From NCBI RefSeq assembly GCF_034008635.1, contig NZ_CP125378.1, forward strand, positions 6,076,501 through 6,140,500: DNA of 64,000 nt, written 5' to 3'. Both the position numbers and the translations under genes were made by a program. Below are positions 24,692 to 34,800 of the stretch, one piece after another. Origin of the DNA: Pseudomonas sp. P8_229. GTDB taxonomy: Bacteria > Pseudomonadota > Gammaproteobacteria > Pseudomonadales > Pseudomonadaceae. Position 1 is the first letter of the stretch. Every line of letters begins with the position of its first letter. Under the pieces are notes generated by a model. That model ran no database searches and was not told the DNA's origin. It was given only the letters and a program-made list of their open reading frames with translations.

Positions 24692-25141
24692 ATGCTGGAA
24701 AACCCGGGATTTATCTCGACAATCAAGGCTCGCCCGAGTCAAGTCACGAGCCACCCACTTGCCCTCGAATATGATTGCAGCGGCAACCGCCATATCCGCG
24801 AGATGTTGCGGGTTTACGGACTGCGCACCAGCCTCTTTCGGCTGAAGGTGATCAATGCACTGATCCTCGCGGCACAAGAGGGACGCTTGATCGGCGTGCA
24901 CGGTGTGCATGCTTATATAGAAGCGTCTTTTTCCCAGCTGCCGATCGTCAGTGTGCGCGAAGTACTCAAGCGTCTTGCCGAGGTGGGCGTCATCACCGCT
25001 CAAACGGACCGAAGTTACAGCTTTACTCCCGAGGCGTGGGACATGCTCGAGCCGTATCTCGCACAGCGCGACTCGAACAGTCAGATCCCGGCGACTGCGT
25101 CGCATCGCTGCCTCAATTCGCTTGCAACGTCAGCACCGTAA
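24692..25141 (+). CDS. Fur-like protein with DNA-binding half only
   Basis: A 149-residue protein. Residues of about 30-105 resemble the Fur winged helix: RVYGLRTSLFRLKVINALI, then VHAYIEASFSQLPIVSVREVLKRLAEVGVI, matching the LKxTxxRxxIL and VYRxLxxLxxAGxV parts of Fur. The C-terminal dimerisation and metal-binding domain, with its histidine and cysteine motifs, is absent; after the winged helix only about 40 residues without metal motifs follow. The ATG at 24692 has AGGAG seven bases upstream and is preferred to the GTG at 24674. It lies after the second receptor and overlaps the YncE-like gene tail to tail by 29 bases. It may modulate the locus; that is an inference. Confidence 0.65.
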   Translation: MLENPGFISTIKARPSQVTSHPLALEYDCSGNRHIREMLRVYGLRTSLFRLKVINALILAAQEGRLIGVHGVHAYIEASFSQLPIVSVREVLKRLAEVGVITAQTDRSYSFTPEAWDMLEPYLAQRDSNSQIPATASHRCLNSLATSAP

Positions 25142-26177
25142 ACGTGTCGGGATGGAACACCGGGTCCGGTTTGGGTTGATCCGGACTCGGGGCCGGCTGC
25201 GTGAAGTCGGCACTGAACAGGTAGGCTTGCCCGCGCTTGGCATCCAGTACCATGTTGTGTGCCCAGGGCCGGGTGCCGATCGAACCAAGCAATCGATAGC
25301 TACCCTGAGCGCTGCGCTGAATCACTGCCAGACTCGCATCGGCGCCGCTGGGAGCCAGCAGTTGGTCGCGTTGATGGTCGTAGGCCAGTGTGTTTACCGC
25401 GTGACCGATGGGCAGGGTATCCAGGGATTTGCCGGTCGCGAGGTCGGCGATGACCAGGCGAGGCTTGTCACCCCGGCAGGCCACGAACAAACGCTGATGC
25501 ACCTGATCGGCCGCAATGGCGCCGGGCTTGCGGCAGCCTTCGAACCTCCAGAATTGCTGCTGCGCCAGCGTGGCGCCGGACAGCACGGCCACCTGGTCTT
25601 CATCACGCATGGGCACTATAAAGGTGCCGTTATCCAGCACCAGTGGGCCATCGAGCTTTTGTGCCGGGACATCGACAGAGCCCGTCAGCCGATCGCTTTT
25701 CGGATCGATCAGGTAGAGCGTCGAATGATCCCCACGGCGACCGCTGGTGACAATCACCCGGTCACGACTGGCGTCGTAGAGCAGATTGTTCAGATTGCCT
25801 GAGTCCAGCTCCAGCCGCTGCAGCACCTCCAGCCGATCCAGCGCCACGATGCTCAGCGAGCCGTCCATGTTCGCCACATACAGGCGGTTATGCCGAGGCA
25901 CGAAGGTGACTGCATTGGCGCCGGCGGAGTTGTCGAGTGTTTTCAGCAACCGTTGCTGCTCGACGTCGAACACCGCCAGCCCGTTCTCCCGGCGCGCAAT
26001 GAACAAGTAAGGCCGTTGCGGATCAAGTGCGCCAAAGCCCCAACTGTGGCCTTCACCCGCCAAGGCCCGGGTAGCGCTGAGGGTGTACAGCAACGGTTCG
26101 CTGGCCTCGGTCATCTGGACGCTGAGCAGGCAGGTAGCAAGGCTCGCAAGGGCCAGCAGGTTTTTTCGCAACGGCAT
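25113..26177 (-). CDS. Exported YncE-like beta-propeller protein
   Basis: About 354 residues with a signal peptide (LLALASLATCLLSVQ, cleavage near TEASE) and repeated 40-45 residue blades such as NAVTFVPRHNRLYVANMDGSLSIVALD and NTLAYDHQRDQLLAPSGADASLAVI, the pattern of YncE/lactonase-type seven-bladed propellers. E. coli YncE is a Fur-regulated periplasmic protein of unknown function, which fits a siderophore neighbourhood. The start is ATG 26177. It is convergent with the Fur-like gene. It contains no obvious catalytic motif. Confidence 0.75.
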   Translation of the reverse strand: MPLRKNLLALASLATCLLSVQMTEASEPLLYTLSATRALAGEGHSWGFGALDPQRPYLFIARRENGLAVFDVEQQRLLKTLDNSAGANAVTFVPRHNRLYVANMDGSLSIVALDRLEVLQRLELDSGNLNNLLYDASRDRVIVTSGRRGDHSTLYLIDPKSDRLTGSVDVPAQKLDGPLVLDNGTFIVPMRDEDQVAVLSGATLAQQQFWRFEGCRKPGAIAADQVHQRLFVACRGDKPRLVIADLATGKSLDTLPIGHAVNTLAYDHQRDQLLAPSGADASLAVIQRSAQGSYRLLGSIGTRPWAHNMVLDAKRGQAYLFSADFTQPAPSPDQPKPDPVFHPDTFTVLTLQAN

Positions 26178-26252
26178 CAATGTTCTTCACATCCAAAGGT
26201 ATCTAGAGGTGTGGGCGCGGCCCGAGTGTCAAAACGGGGTGCATCATAGCAA

Positions 26253-27629
26253 TCACGCGAGGGCGTTTGCTCCGGTCTTGCCGAGCAGATCAATCCGGCA
26301 GCCCGGAGACGCATCGCTGACGCTGAGTTTCATATCATGCAGGCGTGCAACGGCCGCTACCATGCTTAGCCCCAGACCGTTGCCCGGTGTATGACGGCTC
26401 GATTCGGCCCGGTAAAGCCGGCGCAACACCGCTTCACGTTCCGCCGGCGCAATGCCCGGGCCGTTGTCGGCTACCTGAATGCCTGTCGACTCCTGATCAG
26501 CGATAACGCTCAGGCGCACCTGGCTGTGATCCGGGCAGAACTTGATGGCGTTATCGAGCAAGTTGCAGACAGCATCGAACAATAGCTGCGCGTCGCCGGC
26601 AATCATCGCCGGAAGTCGGCTTTCAGCAAGCGTCAGGCTGATACCGCGCTCTTCGGCCAAGGGCTCATAGAGCTCGGCGGCATCGGCGCAGATCAGGTTC
26701 AGGTCCAGCGTCGCGAAGTGGCTGCGGCGTGCACTGTTTTCGATTTCAGAGATACGCAACAGTGCCTTGAACGTCAGCAACAGCGCCTTGGCTTCAGTCA
26801 ACGCAGCATTGATGCTGGCGGCGTATTGCGCTTCATCCAGCCCGCGTCGCTGGGCGCGTTCAAGCCCGGCGATCAGCCGGGTCAGCGGTGTACGCAAGTC
26901 GTGAGCAATGTCGTCGCACACGCCTTTGACCTCGCTCATCAGGCGCTCCAGTTCATCCAGCATGCCGTTGACCACATCGGCAAGGCGGTCGATATCGTCG
27001 TTGGTCCCTTGAATGGGCAGTCGCCCGGTGAGATCGCCTTCGATGATGCCTTTGATCGAGCGACTGACTTTGTCCAGACGCCGGTGGGCCGAATAACCCA
27101 GGACGACCGCTCCGCACAGACCGACGACCAGTAACAGCACACCGCCGGAAATCAGCGCATTGATCAGCAGTTCATCGAACTCCCGGATGTCATGAACATC
27201 TTGGGCCACCATCAGGATCTTGCCGTCGGCCTGGCGGTGCACGATGAACCGCACAGGGCGGTGGTGACCATTGGCCTTGAGCCAGCGAAACTCTTGCGGC
27301 TTGTCAAAAGCGGAGTAGGGCGGCAGTTCCTGTATTGCACCGGCGATGAACTTGCCCTGCGCGTCGAACAGACTATGCGGCAAGCGCGCTTCGGCATCCT
27401 GCACGGCATGCTTGCGGATTTCCTGCAACTGCAACTCGGGGGGCTGCGCGCTGCGGTTTTCCACCTGGCGGTAAAGCGCGGTATCGGCTTCGGTTTTCAG
27501 GTAGAACGCGGTTTGCCAGTAGATGTAGCCGAACAAGGCCAGGAACGATGCGCCGAACAGGCCGAGAAACAGCAGCGCGGTGCGAAAACTGATGGTGCGC
27601 GGAATTTCACTCAGGTGAACGCAGAACAT
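26253..27629 (-). CDS. Two-component sensor histidine kinase
   Basis: A 458-residue membrane kinase. Two hydrophobic helices (residues 16-37 and about 160-182) flank a periplasmic domain of about 120 residues. A HAMP segment and the phospho-acceptor motif DDIAHDLRTPLTRL follow, then the ATPase part (NLLDNAIKFCPD, DNGPGIAP, GNGLGLSM). It overlaps the response-regulator gene upstream by 23 bases. The signal is unknown; the neighbouring efflux operon suggests a role in its control. Confidence 0.9.
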   Translation of the reverse strand: MFCVHLSEIPRTISFRTALLFLGLFGASFLALFGYIYWQTAFYLKTEADTALYRQVENRSAQPPELQLQEIRKHAVQDAEARLPHSLFDAQGKFIAGAIQELPPYSAFDKPQEFRWLKANGHHRPVRFIVHRQADGKILMVAQDVHDIREFDELLINALISGGVLLLVVGLCGAVVLGYSAHRRLDKVSRSIKGIIEGDLTGRLPIQGTNDDIDRLADVVNGMLDELERLMSEVKGVCDDIAHDLRTPLTRLIAGLERAQRRGLDEAQYAASINAALTEAKALLLTFKALLRISEIENSARRSHFATLDLNLICADAAELYEPLAEERGISLTLAESRLPAMIAGDAQLLFDAVCNLLDNAIKFCPDHSQVRLSVIADQESTGIQVADNGPGIAPAEREAVLRRLYRAESSRHTPGNGLGLSMVAAVARLHDMKLSVSDASPGCRIDLLGKTGANALA

Positions 27630-28299
27630 AACCGGCTCCCCGAATGGTATGGATCATCGGCGGTTCGCCTTCACCGTCGATCTTGCGGCGCAGACGACTC
27701 ATGTGAACTTCAATCACGTTGGTACGTTCGTCGTAGCTGTAATTCCACACGGCCTCGAACAGCATGGTGCGCGTGACGACCTGGCCGGCGTTGCGGATCA
27801 AGTGTTCGAGCAAGGCGTACTCGCGCGGGACCAGATCGATGACCCGCTCACCGCGTCGCACGGTCCGGCTCAGCAGGTCGACTTCCAGGCTGGCAACCCG
27901 CAGACGGGTTTCGCGGGCCTGCGTCGGCACTTCGTTGCGACGACGATTCAAGGCATCCAGGCGAGCGGTCAACTCGATGAACTCGAACGGTTTGGTCAGG
28001 TAATCGTCACCGCCGGCGCGCAAGCCACGCACGCGCTCGTCGAGCGCACTGAGGGCGCTGAGAATCAGCACCGGCGTGGTCACACTCGCGGCGCGCAAGG
28101 ACGTCAGCACGCCCAGGCCGTCGAGGCCGCCGGGCAACATTCGATCAAGCACGATCAGGTCGAACGGTTCACTCAAGGCCTTGAGCAAGCCTTCGCGTCC
28201 ATTGTTGACGCAACTCACCGTAAAGCCGTGATCAGACAGCGCCGCTTCGATTTCACGGCAGGTAGGCAAGTCGTCCTCGACGACCAGAACATGGGTCAT
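27607..28299 (-). CDS. OmpR-family response regulator
   Basis: A receiver plus winged-helix regulator of about 230 residues. The receiver starts MTHVLVVEDDLP with the acidic pair, the phospho-aspartate is in LIVLDRMLPG and the lysine in YLTKPFEF. The C-terminal Trans_reg_C domain ends THIRGAGYVL. The start used is the ATG at 28299, right before strand 1; an in-frame ATG at 28338 would add 13 residues, and neither has a strong ribosome site. It is the cognate partner of the downstream kinase and is divergent from the second regulator gene. Confidence 0.88.
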   Translation of the reverse strand: MTHVLVVEDDLPTCREIEAALSDHGFTVSCVNNGREGLLKALSEPFDLIVLDRMLPGGLDGLGVLTSLRAASVTTPVLILSALSALDERVRGLRAGGDDYLTKPFEFIELTARLDALNRRRNEVPTQARETRLRVASLEVDLLSRTVRRGERVIDLVPREYALLEHLIRNAGQVVTRTMLFEAVWNYSYDERTNVIEVHMSRLRRKIDGEGEPPMIHTIRGAGYVLRSPE

Positions 28300-28374
28300 G
28301 GCAGTTGAACCGCTCACATTGTCAGACTGAGATGGCATAGTGTGGCAAAGCTTGCCGGGGCGCCACGTTCCCGC

Positions 28375-28390
28375 CAGTTAAATAAAAGTT
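28375..28390. promoter_or_regulatory. Operator-like 16-mer, copy 1
   Basis: CAGTTAAATAAAAGTT lies 26 bases before the TTG start of the second regulator gene. An identical 16-mer occurs at 29122-29137, just ahead of the efflux operon. An exact repeat of this AT-rich string at two promoter positions suggests a binding site for one of the two adjacent OmpR-type regulators. Confidence 0.5.
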
Positions 28391-28416
28391 CAGGTTCGAT
28401 CGATGGAGAGTTTTCC

Positions 28417-29106
28417 TTGCGCATTCTAGTGGTTGAAGACGACGCCCAGACGGCGGCTTATCTGGAGCGCGGATTGAGTGAAAGTGGCCACGTGGTGGAT
28501 ATCGCCAGCGATGGCAACAGCGGTCTGGACATGGCTCTTGAGCAGATTCACGACGCCTTGATTGTCGATCGGCGCCTGCCCGGTCTGGATGGCATTGGCT
28601 TGATCAAAGCCGTCCGCGCACAGCAGTTGCGCGTACCGATCCTGATGCTCAGCGCACAATCGACCACTGCGCAAAAGGTTGAAGGCCTGCAAGCCGGTTG
28701 CGATGACTACCTGGGCAAACCTTATGCATTCGCCGAAGTGCTGGCGCGTCTGGATGCCTTGTTGCGCGGTCGCGATCAGGTCAGCGGCCCGGCGCGGCAA
28801 CTGGCGGTTGGCGAACTGCAACTGGACTGCGCCACGCGTACCGCCGTGCGCGGCGGGCGGGTCATTGCCCTGCAGCACCGCGAAGCCTTGTTGCTGGAAA
28901 AACTGATGCGCCACAGCGGGCAGGTGGTAACGCGCGACATGTTGCTCGACAGTGCCTGGAACTACGACTTCGACCCCAACGACAACGTCATCGATAAACA
29001 CATCCACCGCTTGCGCCGCAAACTTGATGAGGGCTTCGAGCACTCGCTGATCAGGACGGTGCCGGGCGCCGGGTACAGTTTTCAGGTCGAGCCGGTCGAG
29101 GAGTGA
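28417..29106 (+). CDS. Second OmpR-family response regulator, without its own kinase
   Basis: About 229 residues: receiver (LRILVVEDDAQ at the start, phospho-aspartate in ALIVDRRLPG, lysine in YLGKPYAF) and a Trans_reg_C domain ending RTVPGAGYSFQVE. I place the start at TTG 28417, with GGAGAG six bases upstream, since the upstream extension does not look like receiver sequence. No kinase gene follows; the efflux operon does. It may share the kinase at 26253-27629 with the divergent regulator. Confidence 0.85.
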   Translation: MRILVVEDDAQTAAYLERGLSESGHVVDIASDGNSGLDMALEQIHDALIVDRRLPGLDGIGLIKAVRAQQLRVPILMLSAQSTTAQKVEGLQAGCDDYLGKPYAFAEVLARLDALLRGRDQVSGPARQLAVGELQLDCATRTAVRGGRVIALQHREALLLEKLMRHSGQVVTRDMLLDSAWNYDFDPNDNVIDKHIHRLRRKLDEGFEHSLIRTVPGAGYSFQVEPVEE

Positions 29107-29121
29107 ACCCCGGGACTGTGG

Positions 29122-29137
29122 CAGTTAAATAAAAGTT
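29122..29137. promoter_or_regulatory. Operator-like 16-mer, copy 2
   Basis: This is the second exact copy of CAGTTAAATAAAAGTT, 15 bases after the stop of the regulator gene and about 95 bases before the efflux outer-membrane gene start. Its position suggests direct control of the efflux operon by a neighbouring regulator. Confidence 0.5.
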
Positions 29138-29231
29138 TATCTGCCGGCGAACGCTCTGGCAGGCGCCCCTCGCTATCTTCCCCGCATTCGTGGAGCAGTC
29201 CACAGAGGCTCAAGCGGGGGATAGCGTGCCC

Positions 29232-30650
29232 ATGTCAGTTACAACCTTGCCGACGCGCAGTGCGCGCCGGGCGTTGCATCTATCGGTTTTGTTGCTGCTC
29301 GTCGGCGCGATGACGCTCGGCGGATGCTCGATGGTGCCCGAATACCGGCGACCGGATTTACCGTTGGCTCAGCAATGGGACGGCACTGCTGACCCGTCGG
29401 CAGCGGGAGGAGGGCAGTGGTGGCTGCAGTTTCACAGTGCTGAACTGGATGCGTTGATCGACCGGGGCCTGACATCCAATTACACCCTCAAAGCGGCGGC
29501 CAGCCGCATCGACGAGGCGCGAGCGTCGGCACAAGTGGTCGGGGCAGGGCAGTACCCGGCGCTGAACCTGGGCGGCAACTTTCAACGCCAGAACAATTAC
29601 GGCACCACGCAGAAACGCAGTGTATTTGCCGAGGCCACTTATGAAGTGGACTTCTGGGGCAAGCAACGCGCTGCCGCCGATTCCGCTGATGCGCTGGCGA
29701 AAGCGACGGTATTTGATGCCCATATTTTGCGCATGAGTCTGGGTGCGAGTATCGCCGACAGTTACTTTCAGGTGCTGTCGCTGGAGGATCGGCTGCGGTT
29801 GGCGCAGTCGATTGCCGACGATGCCCGACAGGTTCTGCAACTGGTGGAAGTCCAGGCCAGCCAGGGCGCTGTGTCGAACCTCGAAGTCGAGCAGCAGCGC
29901 AACGCCATGCAGACTTTCGAAGCCGCCATGCCTGCGTTGCGTCAGCAGCGCGATCTGGCCCTGTATCAATTGGCGGTGCTGGTCGGCGCGCAGCCCCAGG
30001 GTTTTCATGTGCAAGGCAACGGTCTGGACGCTCTGCAAGTGCCGCACCCGGCATCGGGGCTGCCGATCGGTCTGCTGCGCCAGCGTCCGGACATTCAAGC
30101 TGCCGAGGCGCGGCTGGTGTCGGCCAATTTCGATGTCGGGGTGGCTCGCGCGGCGTTCCTGCCGAATCTGTCACTGGACTTGCTCGGTGGTATCGACACG
30201 ATCGCCGGTGGAAAAATCTGGAGTGCCATCGGCACCCTCAGCCAGCCCGTATTCGCCGGCGGCCAGCTCAAGGGACAGCTGCATTTTGATCAGGCGCATG
30301 TCGAGGAGCTGACCGCCAGTTACCGCGAATCGATCATCGAAGCCTTGCAAGACGTCGAAACCCAGCTCAGCGCCGCGCGCGAACTGGATAAAAGCTACGC
30401 GCTGAACCAGTCGGCCGTGGCGTCGGCGCGCGAAGCCGCGCGGTTGGCGCAAGTGCGTTATCGCCTGGGCTCAACCGATTTCCAGACGCTGCTGATCGTC
30501 GAACGCACTCAATATCAGGCCGAAGACACGCTGTTGCAGGTGCACCTGCAACACCTGCAAGCCGCCGTCGGACTGTTCCGCGCGCTGGGCGGGGACTTCG
30601 CGCCGAACACCCTCGCTTCTCTATCTCCTGCCCAGGTGGCTTACCCATGA
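29232..30650 (+). CDS. Outer-membrane efflux lipoprotein (OprM/NodT family)
   Basis: About 472 residues with a lipoprotein signal (LLLLVGAMTLGGC, lipobox LGGC) followed by MVPEYRRPDLPLAQQW, typical of NodT-type outer-membrane factors. Two OEP repeats follow, with EVDFWGKQRAAADSA and FPNLSLDLLGG in the usual places. The ATG at 29232 is used; a GTG at 29226 is also possible. It is the first gene of a three-gene efflux operon and its stop overlaps the adaptor ATG. Confidence 0.9.
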   Translation: MSVTTLPTRSARRALHLSVLLLLVGAMTLGGCSMVPEYRRPDLPLAQQWDGTADPSAAGGGQWWLQFHSAELDALIDRGLTSNYTLKAAASRIDEARASAQVVGAGQYPALNLGGNFQRQNNYGTTQKRSVFAEATYEVDFWGKQRAAADSADALAKATVFDAHILRMSLGASIADSYFQVLSLEDRLRLAQSIADDARQVLQLVEVQASQGAVSNLEVEQQRNAMQTFEAAMPALRQQRDLALYQLAVLVGAQPQGFHVQGNGLDALQVPHPASGLPIGLLRQRPDIQAAEARLVSANFDVGVARAAFLPNLSLDLLGGIDTIAGGKIWSAIGTLSQPVFAGGQLKGQLHFDQAHVEELTASYRESIIEALQDVETQLSAARELDKSYALNQSAVASAREAARLAQVRYRLGSTDFQTLLIVERTQYQAEDTLLQVHLQHLQAAVGLFRALGGDFAPNTLASLSPAQVAYP

Positions 30651-31813
30651 ATCTCTCCTACTCACGTCGTCCGATTGTTTTGGGCAGTCTGGTGTTGGTC
30701 GTGCTGGCCACTGTCTTCAGTACTGCGCAATGGGTCCGACATGCCCAGGCCGCACCGGTAAAAACCGACGCCGGCGCGGTGCCCGTACAAATGGCCCGGG
30801 TCAGCGTCGAGGACTTGCCGATCTGGATCAGTGCCATCGGCAATGTACAGGCACTCAACAGCGTCAATGTGCGGGTGAGGGTCGACGGCGAGCTGCAGAA
30901 AGTGCTGTTCAACGAAGGGCAGACAGTCAATGCCGGCAGCCTGCTGGCAGTGATCGACCCGCGTGTCTATCAAGCCCAGGTGGCTCAGGCCCAGGCGCTG
31001 GTCGCCAAGGATCAGGCCCAGTTGGCCAACCTGCGGGTCAATCTCGACCGAGCCGGGAAACTCGCCGCCGCCAAGGCCGGGCCGACCCAGGACGTCGACA
31101 CGTATCGCGCGCAATTGGCGGCCCAGCAGGCCACGGTGCAGGCCGATCAGGCAGCGCTGGACAATGCGCGCCTGCAACTGGAGTTCACTCAGGTCAAGGC
31201 TCCGCTGACCGGCCGAACCGGGCAGCGCTTGCTGGATGTCGGCGCCATTGCTCACGGTGCCGAAGCTTCCGGGCTGGTAACGATCACGCAGATGAACCCG
31301 ATTTCCGTGGCTTTCGCCGTGTCGCAGGACGACCTTGCAGAAATCCTCGAAGAGAACGCCAAGGGCGCGTTGCAAGTGGTTGCGATGACCCGCGACGGTC
31401 AACAGGAAATCGCCCGTGGTCAACTGAGTTTCATCGACAGTCAGGTGACCGCCGCCAGTGGTCAGATCCAGCTCAAGGCACAGTTCGACAATGCTGCTGC
31501 AAAACTCTGGCCCGGTGAACTGGTAAGCGCGCGTCTGCTGGTACAAACCCGGCGCAATGTGGCGGTCGTGCCGGCGGAAGCCGTGCAGTTGGGACGTCAG
31601 GGCAATTTCGTTTATGTGGTCGATGCGCAGCAACGCGTGCAACCGCGACGGGTGGATGCTGCGACTGTGGTCGGCGGCAAACAATGGATACGCGAGGGAT
31701 TGACGGCCGGCGAAACGGTGGTTGTGCAGGGCCAATCCCGCGTTGCACCGGGATTGAAAGTCATGCCGGTCAAGACCGATGCCAATGCTGATCTGGCGCA
31801 GGTGAACCCATGA
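30647..31813 (+). CDS. RND periplasmic adaptor (MdtA-like)
   Basis: A 388-residue membrane-fusion protein with an N-terminal membrane anchor (IVLGSLVLVVLATVFSTAQ). The lipoyl half motifs are VNVRVRVDGELQKVLFNEGQTV and FTQVKAPLTGRTGQRLLDVG, separated by a helical hairpin, and a beta-barrel part follows. It connects the RND pump to the outer-membrane channel. It overlaps the genes on both sides by four bases, so all three are co-translated. Confidence 0.9.
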   Translation: MNLSYSRRPIVLGSLVLVVLATVFSTAQWVRHAQAAPVKTDAGAVPVQMARVSVEDLPIWISAIGNVQALNSVNVRVRVDGELQKVLFNEGQTVNAGSLLAVIDPRVYQAQVAQAQALVAKDQAQLANLRVNLDRAGKLAAAKAGPTQDVDTYRAQLAAQQATVQADQAALDNARLQLEFTQVKAPLTGRTGQRLLDVGAIAHGAEASGLVTITQMNPISVAFAVSQDDLAEILEENAKGALQVVAMTRDGQQEIARGQLSFIDSQVTAASGQIQLKAQFDNAAAKLWPGELVSARLLVQTRRNVAVVPAEAVQLGRQGNFVYVVDAQQRVQPRRVDAATVVGGKQWIREGLTAGETVVVQGQSRVAPGLKVMPVKTDANADLAQVNP

Positions 31814-34800
31814 ACGCCCTGGCCGGTTTGATTCAACGACGGGTAGGCCTGAGTCTGTTGGCCCTGGGGGTGATGCTGCTCGGTGCTTTCGCCTACTTTC
31901 AATTGCCGGTGGCGCCATTGCCGACAGTGGATTTCCCGACCATTCAGGTCACGGCAAAACTCTCCGGCGCCAGTGCAGAAACCATGGCGTCGTCGGTTGC
32001 CACGCCGCTGGAGCGCGCGTTTGCCGCCGTGCCGCAAGTCACCTCGATGACCTCTTCGAGTGCCGCCGGCAAGACCCAGATCGTGCTGCAATTCGATCTG
32101 TCCCGGGACATCGATGGCGCTGCGCAGGACGTGCAGACGGCGATCAACACCGCCACCCCCAACCTGCCAAAAACCATGTCAAGCGCGCCGACCTTCAACA
32201 AGGTCAACCCGGCCGAAGGCACTGTGCTGTCACTGGCGGTAACGTCGCCAACGCGCACCTTGCCGGAGCTCGATCGCTACGCCGACAACTACATCGCTCA
32301 GCGTCTGTCGCAGATGCCCGGGGTGGGCCTGGTGGATTTCCACGGCGAACAGAAACCGGCGGTGCGCGTACAGATTGATCCTGATGCACTCGCTGCCCGA
32401 GGACTGACCCTTGAAGACGTGCGCAGCGTCATCGGCGTCAGCACGCTGGATCAGCCCAAGGGCAGCCTCGATGGCCCGAGCCGTTCGATCACGCTGGGCG
32501 CAACCGATCAGTTGCTGGACCCACAGCATTATCGCGATCAGGTCATTGCCTACAAGAACGGCATGCCGATCAAACTGGGCGACCTCGGCCGGGTGATCGC
32601 CGGGGCCGAGGACACCCAGCAGGCGGCGCAACTGGGCGCCGACCCGACCGTCATCGTCGACATTCACAAGCAACCGGGTTTCAACCTGTTGTCGACCATT
32701 GCCACGATCAAGGCCAAATTGCCCGAGTTGACCGCCTCGTTGCCGCGAGACGTGCAAGTGCAGGTGGTGGGTGACCGCACCCAGACCATCGAAGCGTCGG
32801 TCAATGACATGCAGTTCACTTTGCTGTTGTCCGTCGCCCTGGTGGTCGTGGTGATCTTTGTTTTCCTGCGCAAAGCCACGGCGACACTGATTCCGAGCCT
32901 GACGATTCCGCTGTCGCTGGTGGCCACGTTCGGCGTCATGTACCTGCTGGGCTACAGCCTCGACAATCTGTCGATCATGGGCCTGGCGATTGCCGTCGGG
33001 TTCGTGGTGGACGACGCCATCGTGGTCATGGAGAACATTGTCCGGCATCTGGAAACGGGTAAATCGCGACTGCAAGCGGCCGTTGACGGGATGCGAGAAG
33101 TGGCTTTCACCATTGTTTCGATGACGGTGTCGCTGATTGCGGTGTTCCTGCCGATCCTGTTGATGTCAGGGATTGTCGGGCGCCTGATGCGCGAATTTGC
33201 GGTCACGGTCAGCGTGGCAATCATCATGTCGTGCATCGTCTCGCTGACCCTTACGCCAATGCTTTGTGCCTGGTTGCTCAAACCCCATGACGACCGGGCA
33301 GAGAGTCGTTTTGCCCAGGCTTGCGAACGAGGGTTCGAGCACTTGCACAACGGATACCGTCGCAGCCTGGATTGGGTGCTCGATCATCAGCGCACGACCC
33401 TGGCCGTCGCCATCGCAACGGTAGTTGCGACGGCAATCCTGTATGTCGGCATCCCCAAGGGCTTCTTTCCACAACAGGACAACGGTTTGATTCAGGGCGT
33501 GGCCGAAGCGGCGGCGGATATTTCTCCGCTCGCCATGCGCGCGCAGGTCAATCGCGCCGCGCAAGTGATCGGTAAGGATCCGGCGGTCGCCCGCGTCTAC
33601 TTCTGGATCGGCCCGAATCCGACCGTCAGCCAGGGCAAGGTGATGATCAACCTCAAGCCGTTCAGCGAGCGCACAGTCAGCGCCGCCGAAGTCATCCGGC
33701 GCCTGCAACCGGCGCTCGACGAGTTGTCCGGGATCAAGGTGTACATGCAGGCCAACCAGGATATCCAGATTGGCGGTCGGGCCAGTAAAACCCAGTATCA
33801 ATACACCTTGCAGGACCCGGACAGCGCCGAGCTGGATCACTGGAGCGGGGTGCTGCTGGCTAAACTCAAGACCCTGCCTCAGTTGCAACATGTGACGTCC
33901 GATCAGCAGCAGGCCATTGCGCAATCGACTCTGGTCATTGACCGTCCGACGGCGGCGCGTCTGGGGGTGACGGTGCAGGCGATCGACGATGTGCTGTATG
34001 ACGCTTTCGGTCAGCGGCAGATTGCGACGATGTTCACGCAACTGGATCAGAACCATGTGATTCTGGAACTCGACCCGGCCTGGCAGACATCCACTGCGAC
34101 GCTCGAACACCTGTTCGTCCGCGTCGGTTCCGGAGCGCTGGTGCCGCTGAACATGCTGGCTAGCGTCAAGACCGAACAGGTGCCGATCATCATCAACCAC
34201 CAGGGCGTATTCCCGGCCATTACCCTGTCGTTCGATCTCGCTCCCGGCCATGCCTTGAGTGACGCGGTCACTGCAATCAACCAGGCCTCTCTGGCGGTCG
34301 CGCTGCCCGATACAGTGACGGGCAGTTTCCAGGGCACGGCCCAGGCGTTTCAGGACTCGCTCAAGTCGCAACCCTGGCTGATTCTGGCGGCGATCCTGAC
34401 GGTCTACATCGTGCTTGGCGTGCTATACGAAAATGCCATCCACCCGCTGACGATCATCTCCACACTGCCTTCTGCCGGGTTTGGTGCGCTGCTGGCACTG
34501 ATGCTCTGCGGCCAGGATCTGTCAGTCCTGGGCATGATCGGCATCATTCTGCTGATCGGGATCGTCAAGAAGAACGCGATCATGATCGTCGACTTCACGC
34601 TGCAGGCGCAGCAGCGAGGGCTGTCAGCCCGCGAAGCGGTCAGGGAAGGGTGCCTGCTGCGACTGCGGCCGATTCTGATGACGTCACTTGCTGCGCTTCT
34701 GGGCGCAGTACCCTTGGCGTTCGGGCATGGCGCCGGTGCCGAATTGCGGCAGCCATTGGGTATTGCGATTGTTGGCGGCCTATTGGTATCGCAAGTGCTG

